Source: Bacteroidales bacterium
GTDB lineage: Bacteria; Bacteroidota; Bacteroidia; Bacteroidales; Paludibacteraceae
DNA: 34,964 nucleotides
Assembly (NCBI GenBank): GCA_012519885.1
Contig: JAAYPI010000125.1
Location: 1-34,964 of the forward strand
Direction of reading: 5' to 3'
The translations under genes were made by a program, and so were the position numbers. The notes beneath the pieces were generated by a model. It was not told the origin of the DNA, searched no databases, and worked only from the letters and a program-made list of their open reading frames with translations. Positions 15,554 through 23,652 of this stretch are shown here, in pieces. Within the stretch, counting starts at the first letter, position 1. Every line of letters begins with the position of its first letter.

Positions 15554-18310
15554 ATGGAATATACATTTAAAGAAATTGAACAAAAGTGGCAACAGTATTG
15601 GAAAAATAATGCCACATACAAAGTAGAAATTAACGCTACTAAACCAAAATACTATGTATTGGATATGTTTCCGTATCCATCGGGAGCAGGGCTACATGTT
15701 GGGCACCCGCTGGGGTATATTGCATCTGACATATTCAGTAGATTCAAACGCCTAAAAGGATATAACGTATTGCATCCGATGGGTTATGATGCTTATGGAT
15801 TGCCTGCCGAACAATATGCCATACAAACAGGTCAGCATCCTGCCATTACAACCACTAAAAACATTGCTCGCTACCGCGAACAACTAGATAAGATTGGATT
15901 TAGTTACGATTGGAATCGTGAAGTACGCACTTGCGAGCCTGATTATTACAAATGGACACAGTGGGCTTTTGTAAAAATGTTTAATCACTATTACGATACG
16001 CAATTACAACAAGCCAAGCCCATAGAAAGTTTGGTAAAACACTTTGCAACGCAAGGCACAGATTCATTGCAAGCCGCTTGTACAGAAGAACTTAGTTTTA
16101 CAGCCAAAGAATGGAACGAAAAAACTGACGAAGAACAACAACATATTTTGTTGAATTATCGCATTGCCTATTTAGCTGACTTAAAAGTAAACTGGTGTCC
16201 TGCCTTGGGCACTGTGTTAGCCAACGACGAGGTAAGCGAAGGTGTTTCTATTCGTGGTGGTCATCCAGTAGAACAACGCATTATGCGACAATGGAGTTTG
16301 CGTATTTCTGCTTATGCACAACGATTGCTTGATGGGTTGGATACCATTGACTGGTCAGAATCAATCAAAGAAACACAACGCAACTGGATTGGCAGAAGCG
16401 AAGGTGCCGAAATGAAATTTCCTATTAAAGGACAAGATGCTGATTTATTGATTTTTACCACCCGTGCTGACACTACGTATGGGGTAACCTTTATGGTACT
16501 TGCTCCCGAAAGTGAGTATGTACAACAATTAACTACAGCGGAGCAACAACAAGCCGTTGAAACTTATATTGAATCTGTAAAAAAACGTACCGAACGCGAG
16601 CGTATTGCCGACCGAAAAGTATCGGGCGTATTTACGGGTTCGTATGCGATAAATCCATTTAGCCAACAAGAGATACCTATCTACATCAGCGATTACGTAT
16701 TAGCTGGTTATGGTACAGGAGCCATTATGGCAGTGCCTGCACACGATAGTCGCGACTATGCATTTGCCAAACATTTTAATTTACCCATAGTACCTGTTAT
16801 CGAAGGGTGCGATGTGAGTGAAGAAAGTTTTGATGCCAAAGATGGTGTGATGTGCAATTCCGGTTTTATGAATGGAATGACAGTGAAAGCTGCCATTGAA
16901 ACTGCAAAAAAATATGTTAGCGACAACGGTATTGGTCGTGTAAAGGTGAATTTCCGTTTGCGTGATGCTATATTTAGTCGTCAACGTTATTGGGGAGAAC
17001 CATTTCCTGTGTATTACAAAAATGGCTTACCTTATATGCTTGATGAGAGCAAATTGCCTTTGGAATTGCCCGAAATTGACAAATATTTACCCACCGAAAC
17101 GGGCGAACCTCCGCTTGGAAGGGCTAAAGCTTGGCACACAGCCGAAGGTTATCCCTACGAGCTAAATACCATGCCTGGTTTTGCTGGTTCTTCGGCGTAC
17201 TTTTTACGCTACATGGATCCTCGTAATAGCAACGAATTGGTAAGCAAAGAAGCCAATAACTATTGGCAACAAGTAGATTTATATTTGGGTGGTACAGAAC
17301 ACGCTACAGGGCATTTAATTTATAGTCGTTTTTGGAACAAATTTTTATTCGACCTAGGATTAATTTGTAAAGATGAGCCTTTTAAAAAATTAGTCAATCA
17401 AGGCATGATACAAGGACGAAGTAATTTTGTGTATCGCATAAAAGATACCAACACCTTTGTTTCATATCACCTAAAAGACCAATATGAAGTTACCCCAATA
17501 CACGTAGATGTGAATATGGTGAGCAACGACATACTTGATATTGAACGATTTAAAGCATGGAATCCAGAATACAACAAGGCTGAATTTATTCTTGAAGATG
17601 GAAAATATGTGTGCGGTTGGGCAGTAGAAAAAATGTCAAAATCAATGTTTAACGTAGTAAACCCTGATGATATTGTAGAAAAATATGGTGCTGACACCTT
17701 GCGTTTGTACGAAATGTTTTTGGGTCCGTTGGAACAATCCAAACCTTGGGATACCAATGGGATTGACGGTGTTCATCGTTTTTTACGCAAATTATGGTCG
17801 TTGTTTTACAAAGATGGAAACTATATTGTAACGCAAGATACACCAACTACAGAAGAACTAAAAACCTTGCACAAAACGATTAAAAAAATTACCTTTGATA
17901 TAGAGAATTTTTCGTTTAACACCTCTGTGTCGGCATTTATGATTTGTGTAAACGAATTGGCACAACAAAAATGCAGCAAACAAGCTATTTTAGAACCATT
18001 GGTAATTTTAATAGCTCCATTTGCTCCGCACATTGCAGAAGAATTGTATCACGCTTTGGGGCATACAACTACTGTTTGTGATGCTGTTTTTCCAATTTGC
18101 AACGAAAGTTACTTGGTAGAATCAACTATCAATTACCCTATTTCATTTAATGGAAAAGTACGTTTTACCTTGCCCCTAGAGGCTTCTCTATCAAAAGAAG
18201 AAGTTGAAAAAGCAGTCTTGCAAAACGAACAAACACGTAAATTTTTGCAAGACAAGCAACCAAAAAAAATTATTGTGGTACCAGGTAAAATTGTAAATAT
18301 TGTACTATAA
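15554..18310 (+). CDS. leuS: Leucyl-tRNA synthetase
   Basis: A 918-residue class I aminoacyl-tRNA synthetase. The HIGH-type signature is HVGHPLGY (about residues 48-55), followed by [13 protein letters not shown]. The CP1 editing domain includes [19 protein letters not shown] and [18 protein letters not shown], whose conserved Asp removes mischarged tRNA. KMSKS appears at about 695, then the anticodon-binding helical domain and a C-terminal tail ending [14 protein letters not shown]. It charges tRNA-Leu. Length is in the normal range for Bacteroidota. Only 22 bp separate it from the flippase gene. Confidence 0.98.
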   Translation: MEYTFKEIEQKWQQYWKNNATYKVEINATKPKYYVLDMFPYPSGAGLHVGHPLGYIASDIFSRFKRLKGYNVLHPMGYDAYGLPAEQYAIQTGQHPAITTTKNIARYREQLDKIGFSYDWNREVRTCEPDYYKWTQWAFVKMFNHYYDTQLQQAKPIESLVKHFATQGTDSLQAACTEELSFTAKEWNEKTDEEQQHILLNYRIAYLADLKVNWCPALGTVLANDEVSEGVSIRGGHPVEQRIMRQWSLRISAYAQRLLDGLDTIDWSESIKETQRNWIGRSEGAEMKFPIKGQDADLLIFTTRADTTYGVTFMVLAPESEYVQQLTTAEQQQAVETYIESVKKRTERERIADRKVSGVFTGSYAINPFSQQEIPIYISDYVLAGYGTGAIMAVPAHDSRDYAFAKHFNLPIVPVIEGCDVSEESFDAKDGVMCNSGFMNGMTVKAAIETAKKYVSDNGIGRVKVNFRLRDAIFSRQRYWGEPFPVYYKNGLPYMLDESKLPLELPEIDKYLPTETGEPPLGRAKAWHTAEGYPYELNTMPGFAGSSAYFLRYMDPRNSNELVSKEANNYWQQVDLYLGGTEHATGHLIYSRFWNKFLFDLGLICKDEPFKKLVNQGMIQGRSNFVYRIKDTNTFVSYHLKDQYEVTPIHVDVNMVSNDILDIERFKAWNPEYNKAEFILEDGKYVCGWAVEKMSKSMFNVVNPDDIVEKYGADTLRLYEMFLGPLEQSKPWDTNGIDGVHRFLRKLWSLFYKDGNYIVTQDTPTTEELKTLHKTIKKITFDIENFSFNTSVSAFMICVNELAQQKCSKQAILEPLVILIAPFAPHIAEELYHALGHTTTVCDAVFPICNESYLVESTINYPISFNGKVRFTLPLEASLSKEEVEKAVLQNEQTRKFLQDKQPKKIIVVPGKIVNIVL

Positions 18311-18332
18311 CGACCGCCTAACCAAAAGCTAA

Positions 18333-19790
18333 ATGAGCAACAGTAGTTTGAAAGATAAAATGATTGGTGCCTTGGCGTGGAGCTCTGTAGATAGAGTTGC
18401 TCAACAAGGCATTCAATTTATTTTTGGTATCATACTTGCCCGCCTTTTGGCTCCTGATGATTTTGGTCTGTTAGGAATGATTATGATATTTGCTACCCTC
18501 TCGTATGTGTTGGTAGAAAGCGGTTTTAGTGCTGCCCTAATTCGCAAAGAAGATGCCAACGAAACCGATTACAATTCGGTTTTTTATGTCAATCTGGCAA
18601 TTTCTGTTGCATTGTTTGTGCTTTTGTTTTTTACTATACCCTATTTTGCTGAATTTTTTAAGCAACCTGCATTGGTTTCTACTGCTCGCATTACATTTAT
18701 CGCGGTCATTTTTAATGCTTTTTACTTGGTTCCATACGTTAAAGTGAATCGAGCAATGGATTTTAAAACTTTGGCTAAAATCAATCTTTTTGCAACCCTT
18801 TGTAGTGGTAGCATTGGTATAACTTTGGCAATATTGGATTATGGCGTATGGGCATTAGTATATCAACAAATTGGCTATCAATTTTTTAGAGGAATTGGGT
18901 TTTATGCTTTGGTTAGATGGATACCCTCTTTCACTTTTTCTTTGGATAGCATCAAACACTTATGGAAATTTAGCATGCACATATTGGGCTCATCATTGCT
19001 GACAATTGGTTTTAATAATTTATACACCTTTTTGTTAAGTCGTTTTTATCCTATCAAACAAGTAGGATATTATACACAAGCAAATAAAATGAGTGAAACA
19101 GCAAATTTTACCTTTCAAGCTATTTTGGCAAGTAGTACGTACAACTTATTTACACAAATACAAGCTGACAAAGAACGATTACTTCGTGTGTACAGACAAC
19201 TGATACAACATATATCGCTTGTGGTAATACCCGTCTCTCTAGTATTAATGATAGTTGCTAAACCTTTGTTTTTTGTACTATTTTCAGAAAAATGGTTACC
19301 TGCCGTGCCTTATTTTCAATTGTTGTGTGTAGCCAATGTTTTTGCTCCCTTGTATTTAGTAAATATGAATGTACTAAATTCATTGGGCGAATCGAAACGC
19401 ACCTTTTATATTGAAATAATCAAGCGACTATTCATTCTTATCTCTATCGTTGTTTGTTTTCAATTTGGCATTCAGGCATTATTAGCAGGATACGCTATAG
19501 CTTGCACCATGGCTTTTGTTTTTTCAACCATTTACATAAAAAAACATTTGCGACACTATTTCTTTCATCAACTAAATGATGTCATAATGCCTATCATGAT
19601 AGGGATTTCTATCGCTCTTATTGCATGGAGTATGAATTCACTTATTAGCAACCTATATCTGTTACTAGTTATTCAACTACTACTTGCTTTGGTTGTGTAC
19701 ATTATTATTTTGCGTTTTTTCTGCAAAGAAAAACTATATGGATTCTACGATTATATAAAACGCCAATCAAAACAACTGACGAAAAAGTGA
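18333..19790 (+). CDS. Polysaccharide flippase, Wzx/WzxC family (MOP superfamily)
   Basis: A 485-residue, very hydrophobic protein with about 12-14 membrane segments. It begins KDKMIGALAWSSVDRVAQQG, FIFGIILARLLAPDDFGLLG, the typical start of WzxC-like lipopolysaccharide exporters, with DFKTLAKINLFATLCSGSIG further on. Such proteins flip lipid-linked oligosaccharides across the inner membrane for O-antigen or capsule assembly. It is 22 bp behind leuS and may be cotranscribed with it. A glycosyltransferase lies convergent downstream. The carried glycan is unknown. Confidence 0.88.
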   Translation: MSNSSLKDKMIGALAWSSVDRVAQQGIQFIFGIILARLLAPDDFGLLGMIMIFATLSYVLVESGFSAALIRKEDANETDYNSVFYVNLAISVALFVLLFFTIPYFAEFFKQPALVSTARITFIAVIFNAFYLVPYVKVNRAMDFKTLAKINLFATLCSGSIGITLAILDYGVWALVYQQIGYQFFRGIGFYALVRWIPSFTFSLDSIKHLWKFSMHILGSSLLTIGFNNLYTFLLSRFYPIKQVGYYTQANKMSETANFTFQAILASSTYNLFTQIQADKERLLRVYRQLIQHISLVVIPVSLVLMIVAKPLFFVLFSEKWLPAVPYFQLLCVANVFAPLYLVNMNVLNSLGESKRTFYIEIIKRLFILISIVVCFQFGIQALLAGYAIACTMAFVFSTIYIKKHLRHYFFHQLNDVIMPIMIGISIALIAWSMNSLISNLYLLLVIQLLLALVVYIIILRFFCKEKLYGFYDYIKRQSKQLTKK

Positions 19791-19830
19791 AAAATGAGGA
19801 GCGTTTATGAAGGTTGAACAGCGTGTGTAA

Positions 19831-20023
19831 TGTTGAGTGTTGAGTGGGTAATGCGTCTTCTTGTGAGATTATTGCACAGAGTGGCACGGAGATTGTATTT
19901 TTTCTTCTCGGTGTATCTTCGTGTTTCCTTCTTGCTCTTCGTGTGAGAAATATTTCACAGAGTAACACAGAGGATTCACAGAGTGGCACGGAGGTTTTAT
20001 TTTTTCTTCTCGGTGTCTTCGTG
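19831..20023. repeat. Intergenic repeat block: CACAGAGTGGCACGGAG copies and TGTTGAG tandem
   Basis: CACAGAGTGGCACGGAG occurs at 19875-19891 and 19977-19993. Each is followed by a T-rich stretch and TTCTTCTCGGTGT...CTTCGTG, so the two direct copies span about 19875-19923 and 19977-20023. A shorter relative, CACAGAGTAACACAGAG, lies at 19956-19972. The block is preceded by TGTTGAG twice (19831-19844). Short repeats of this CTCTGTG/CTCCGTG kind are scattered in many Bacteroidota genomes. No protein-coding signal is present between the flippase and the glycosyltransferase. Confidence 0.65.
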
Positions 20024-20041
20024 TAATAAACAAAAAACCAG

Positions 20042-21319
20042 CTATGAAATAAGAGAAGCCAATCTACCAGTCAATGCTCGTCTAGAGTAGTCCGTGTAAA
20101 GCTTATAACTTGCTTTATCCCATTTTCCATCTATCGCATTCTCTATGGCAAGTTGTATAGCAGCACTGTCCAATGGATGAACTGCTCTTCCAGCTTGGCA
20201 ACTTTGTAGCAGTTGGGTGGCTTCTTCAGTATCAGAAGCTAACATCAAAATAGGCGTTTCGCTTGCCATATACTCAAAGAGTTTGCCAGTAAGGATACCT
20301 GTATTCGAAGACGCATGAGGTAACAAAAGCAGTAATAAATGAGCATTTTTCATATACCGTAGTGCTTCATTATGGGGTACGTAATCAACAAATTCAAGTA
20401 TATCGTCTATTCCCTTTTCGCTCAATTTTTGCCTAATCTCGGGTGCAATTTTACCGACAAAACGTATTGTAAGTTGATACTTATAACTTGCTGACAAATT
20501 AGCGACAGCATCAATCAACCCATCAATACAATACAAACCACTTAACACGCCAATGTAAGAAATCACAAACTTGTCGGCTGCTTTATCAACGGGTAGTTGC
20601 TCAAAATCATCTTCGTCGTAACCATTGGGTATAACATGAAACTTATCGGCGACTGCTGCATGTTGCAAAAACAAATTTTTACAGCCATTGCTTACCGTAA
20701 TCAATTGGTCGGCTTGTTGCAAAACTGCACGTTCGTAATACGCATTCAATTTGTCTGCCAACCATGTAGGATACGTATCTTTGTAATAAAAAATATCTCG
20801 CCATGGGTCGCGTAAATCGGCTATCCATTGTATAGAGGCAAATCTCTTCTTCAACTTCAGCCCAATTAATTGCGTAGAATGAGGCGGACTGGTCGTAATT
20901 ACTGTATCAATTTGCTCTTGCTCAATAAGTTCACAGGCTTTTTTGTAAGCAAATTTATTCCACCCTCTACGCGGGTCGGGCAAGAACAAATTGCCTCGCA
21001 CAAAACGAGAAAGGATAGAGAAAAAAGTGTTCGTATTTTCGTTGGCAAAACCTCCGTATGGAATTTCTTTAGTAGGAGAAACGCGTTTGTACAAGGATAA
21101 TATTTCTCTGGTGGTTGTGCGTTCTACACGAACCAATGAGGGTATATCTTGCAACAAAGTGGCATCAATCTGAGGATAAGAAGCTACTGTAGGGTCAACA
21201 GTAAGGACAATAGGATCATACCCAAATTCAGGCAGGTACTTCACGAACTTTAGCCATCGCTGCACACCCGACCCACCACTTGGCGGGAAATAGTAACTAA
21301 TAATCAACACTTTTTTCAT
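20042..21319 (-). CDS. Glycosyltransferase, GT4-like (GT-B fold)
   Basis: A 425-residue enzyme starting MKKVLIISYYFPPSGGSGVQ, where the GGSGVQR loop binds the acceptor. The linker ADLRDPWRD (about 180) and the C-terminal donor half, with HVIPNGYDEDDF, KFVISYIGVLSG and GKLFEYMASETPILML, show the GT-B fold and the E-x7-E-like region (LFEYMASETP). It probably transfers a sugar from a nucleotide donor in surface-glycan synthesis, consistent with the nearby flippase and nucleotidyltransferase. I chose ATG 21319; the open frame to 21343 adds eight residues and overlaps the promoter element. Confidence 0.88.
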   Translation of the reverse strand: MKKVLIISYYFPPSGGSGVQRWLKFVKYLPEFGYDPIVLTVDPTVASYPQIDATLLQDIPSLVRVERTTTREILSLYKRVSPTKEIPYGGFANENTNTFFSILSRFVRGNLFLPDPRRGWNKFAYKKACELIEQEQIDTVITTSPPHSTQLIGLKLKKRFASIQWIADLRDPWRDIFYYKDTYPTWLADKLNAYYERAVLQQADQLITVSNGCKNLFLQHAAVADKFHVIPNGYDEDDFEQLPVDKAADKFVISYIGVLSGLYCIDGLIDAVANLSASYKYQLTIRFVGKIAPEIRQKLSEKGIDDILEFVDYVPHNEALRYMKNAHLLLLLLPHASSNTGILTGKLFEYMASETPILMLASDTEEATQLLQSCQAGRAVHPLDSAAIQLAIENAIDGKWDKASYKLYTDYSRRALTGRLASLIS

Positions 21320-21327
21320 ATGCCTAG

Positions 21328-21335
21328 CAAATATA
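21328..21335 (-). promoter_or_regulatory. Probable -7 promoter element of the glycosyltransferase gene
   Basis: TATATTTG on the minus strand matches TAnnTTTG and lies only 8 bp before ATG 21319, implying a very short leader. No TTG at -33 is clear. Confidence 0.4.
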
Positions 21336-21422
21336 CTGTGCAAATGTACACATTTACGAGCGATAGTAAATCTAATTGCTAAAAAAATCTGCTTGCTTGT
21401 TAATGATATTAAATAAATAACG

Positions 21423-21430
21423 TATTTTTG
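21423..21430 (+). promoter_or_regulatory. Probable -7 promoter element of the outer-membrane barrel gene
   Basis: TATTTTTG fits TAnnTTTG and lies 23 bp before ATG 21454. A TTG occurs 23 bp upstream, slightly farther than the usual 19-21. Confidence 0.5.
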
Positions 21431-21453
21431 TGTCGCTAATCGTACTGTTATCT

Positions 21454-22170
21454 ATGAAAAAAATCATCGTCATTTGTCTTTCATGTTTTTTTGGCAGCCT
21501 ATTCACTATCCACGCACAACTAGTGAAACAAAAAGTAGGCAGTGATGCTAAACATCAACTTACGTTGTTAGGGGGTATTAATTTCCCAAGTTTTGATATT
21601 CCACATAGCATTGGTCCATCGGTTGGACTTGCTTATTCGTATTATTTTATTCCACAAATTGGCATTAGGGGTATGTTGCACTATCATTATTTTGATGGAG
21701 AAAAAAATATTCCTGCCATCTATTCGCATACTATGGGTGCGTGTGTACAAGGTATTTTTAATTTCTTTTCGTACCAATCGGGCAGACCAGAAGATGCTGG
21801 ATTTTCATTTATTCCCAGTAAAGCGTACCTTGTGGCTGGCGTGGGAGGATTATATCATCAACCTTACATAAACGGAAACTCGCAACACAGCGACCTATCT
21901 TTTAGTATTCCTGTAGGTATTGGTACCCGACATCCAATAGCTCGCAGGTGGGATATTGGCGTAGAATTTGCATGGAATGTTTCCTCATCTGATAGAATCG
22001 ACCAACAAGTAGTAAGTGAATCAACAAATGATTCGTTTGGTAACTTATTTTTAACTGCAACGTACAAATTCCCAAAACACAATTACGGTCCTACACGTGG
22101 CAAACAATTTCAGAACCGCAAAACAAAAAAATGCGACAAACGCAAAGGATGTGCTGTCGCATTCGATTAA
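21454..22170 (+). CDS. Outer-membrane beta-barrel protein
   Basis: A 238-residue protein. MKKIIVICLSCFFGSLFTIH plus AQ is a signal peptide. The mature part has alternating hydrophobic strands (HQLTLLGGINFPSFDI, GPSVGLAYSYYF, GIRGMLHYHYF, FSIPVGIGTRHPIA, WDIGVEFAWNVS, NLFLTATYKF), as in small 8-stranded outer-membrane barrels. After the last strand comes an unusual basic, Cys-containing tail of about 30 residues (KKCDKRKGC) that is not typical of a barrel C-terminus. The DNA coding this tail overlaps a terminator serving the opposite gene. I chose ATG 21454, as the frame upstream to 21430 runs into the promoter. Function is unknown. Confidence 0.75.
   Translation: MKKIIVICLSCFFGSLFTIHAQLVKQKVGSDAKHQLTLLGGINFPSFDIPHSIGPSVGLAYSYYFIPQIGIRGMLHYHYFDGEKNIPAIYSHTMGACVQGIFNFFSYQSGRPEDAGFSFIPSKAYLVAGVGGLYHQPYINGNSQHSDLSFSIPVGIGTRHPIARRWDIGVEFAWNVSSSDRIDQQVVSESTNDSFGNLFLTATYKFPKHNYGPTRGKQFQNRKTKKCDKRKGCAVAFD
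22121..22163 (-). terminator. Terminator of the minus-strand lipoprotein gene, inside the convergent gene
   Basis: On the minus strand AATGCGACA (plus 22155-22163) pairs with TGTCGCATT (plus 22130-22138) around a 16-nt loop and is followed by TTTTTTGTTT. It lies within the last 50 bp of the plus-strand barrel gene. In the plus direction a T-run appears only about 15 bp after the stem (22180s), so it may act weakly both ways. Confidence 0.6.
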
Positions 22171-22183
22171 AGAAATAATTTTT

Positions 22184-22648
22184 TTATTCTACCGTTTCTA
22201 ATGGAGTACGAGATAAAAATACTTTTACCATCAGTTTAATATTCAGCGTAGTATAAGCAGCAAATTCAAATTGTAACTCTTCGTCTGTTAAAAGTAAAAC
22301 TGTTCCTTGATTATCAATCCGACTCAATAAAGCCTTATTTACATTAAACAATTTATCCGCATCAATATTGATAACATCTCCTTCTCTCGACCATGTTCCT
22401 TCTGATTCAGGCGGCGTATTGCATTTAATGAGTGCCTGCATGGTATTATCTGCTTTCAACTCAATCCACGAACCCACATCACATTGTTGAATAGCAAATA
22501 CACTCACATTAGAAATAGTATAATCGTGTATATACCATGTGCCCACAATCTGATCATCTTCTACAACTACAGGCTCCGTTGGTTCTTTGCAAATGCAAGA
22601 AACAAGCAATACAAGGATGAACCCAATAAGATAATTTCTTTTTTTCAT
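22184..22648 (-). CDS. Lipoprotein, lipocalin-like
   Basis: A 154-residue protein starting MKKRNYLIGFILVLLVSC; LLVSC is a lipobox with acylated Cys18 or near. After an acidic linker comes IVGTWYIHDYTI and WIELKADNTMQALIKCNTPP, EGTWSREGDVINI, the W-and-strand pattern of lipocalin-like domains common in Bacteroidota. Probably an outer-membrane or periplasmic lipoprotein of unknown ligand. It follows the nucleotidyltransferase gene by 14 bp and converges with the barrel gene, where its terminator resides. Confidence 0.7.
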   Translation of the reverse strand: MKKRNYLIGFILVLLVSCICKEPTEPVVVEDDQIVGTWYIHDYTISNVSVFAIQQCDVGSWIELKADNTMQALIKCNTPPESEGTWSREGDVINIDADKLFNVNKALLSRIDNQGTVLLLTDEELQFEFAAYTTLNIKLMVKVFLSRTPLETVE

Positions 22649-22662
22649 GTTTTATGGGAGTG

Positions 22663-23571
22663 TTAGCTCCATAGTTTTGTTGGATATACTCCCTTATGAA
22701 TCAATTCATTTAGTTTCATTAATACCGTTGCCTTATCATCAGCATACGTTACTCCAAACCATTTAGACGGTGTATCTAACACTTTTACGGTAGCTATATT
22801 ATTTTTAATAAGGTAATCAACCATACTTGGAATGTAAAATTCAGCTTTTAAACTTTTTTCATTTTCTTTTAAAAATTCTTTGAAATAAGCTTCTGAAAAC
22901 TCAAAATAATCAGGTGTAAATCCCCACATATTCATGGATACAGGCGTATTGGGATCTAATACGACTAGTTCTTGTCCAAGGTCATTCAAATTAACAATTC
23001 TGCCATTTTGTGCTTCAATTTTGGTATGCTCAACTACCGACACCAAATTATTTTGGTTATCTGTTTGACACACACCACGTGATACTGACCCACTTTCGGA
23101 CAAGGTATTTTTAACAGGAAATCCCACCATGCAGTATTGAGCCGATTTTCCTTCCATTTGTTGTAAGGCTTTTCCTAATACTTCAAATGATTCTTTACCA
23201 TAAAAATCATCTCCATTAATAACAGCAAAAGGTTCTTTTACCACATCTTTGCCCATCAAAATAGCATGATTGGTTCCCCATGGTTTTACTCGTTCGGGAT
23301 GAACACTAAAACCTTCAGGCAATTTATCTACTTCTTGAAAAACAACCTCTACAGGAATTTTGTTCTCAAACTTTGAAATAACGATTTTTCTAAAATCAGC
23401 CTCAAAGGCTTTGCGAATAACAAATACCACTTTGCCAAAACCAGCTCTAATGGCATCATAAATAGAATAATCAATAATTGTTTCTCCGCTTGGACCTAAG
23501 CCATCCATTTGCTTTAATCCGCCATATCGGCTCCCCATGCCCGCTGCCATTACATACAATGTAGGTTTCAT
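22663..23571 (-). CDS. Sugar-phosphate nucleotidyltransferase
   Basis: A 302-residue enzyme with the N-terminal MAAGMGSRYGGLKQMDGLGP nucleotide-binding loop, FAVINGDDFYG (metal-binding Asp, about residue 117) and PVSMNMWGFTP. These define the NTP_transferase family that makes NDP-sugars from sugar-1-phosphate and an NTP. This Bacteroidota subgroup is not tied to a single sugar. It lies between a lipoprotein gene and the pseudo-peptidase gene, with its own TACTTTTG element upstream. It may supply surface-glycan synthesis with the nearby glycosyltransferase and flippase. Confidence 0.87.
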   Translation of the reverse strand: MKPTLYVMAAGMGSRYGGLKQMDGLGPSGETIIDYSIYDAIRAGFGKVVFVIRKAFEADFRKIVISKFENKIPVEVVFQEVDKLPEGFSVHPERVKPWGTNHAILMGKDVVKEPFAVINGDDFYGKESFEVLGKALQQMEGKSAQYCMVGFPVKNTLSESGSVSRGVCQTDNQNNLVSVVEHTKIEAQNGRIVNLNDLGQELVVLDPNTPVSMNMWGFTPDYFEFSEAYFKEFLKENEKSLKAEFYIPSMVDYLIKNNIATVKVLDTPSKWFGVTYADDKATVLMKLNELIHKGVYPTKLWS

Positions 23572-23615
23572 CTTGTTTGCTGTGTTAATATATTCTACTA
23601 ATAAAATTTGTTCGA

Positions 23616-23623
23616 CAAAAGTA
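23616..23623 (-). promoter_or_regulatory. Probable -7 promoter element of the nucleotidyltransferase gene
   Basis: TACTTTTG on the minus strand fits TAnnTTTG, 45 bp before the ATG and inside the spacer after the S9-like gene. Confidence 0.5.
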
Positions 23624-23652
23624 GCAAAAAAAGCTTACGTTTTGATTGCTAT

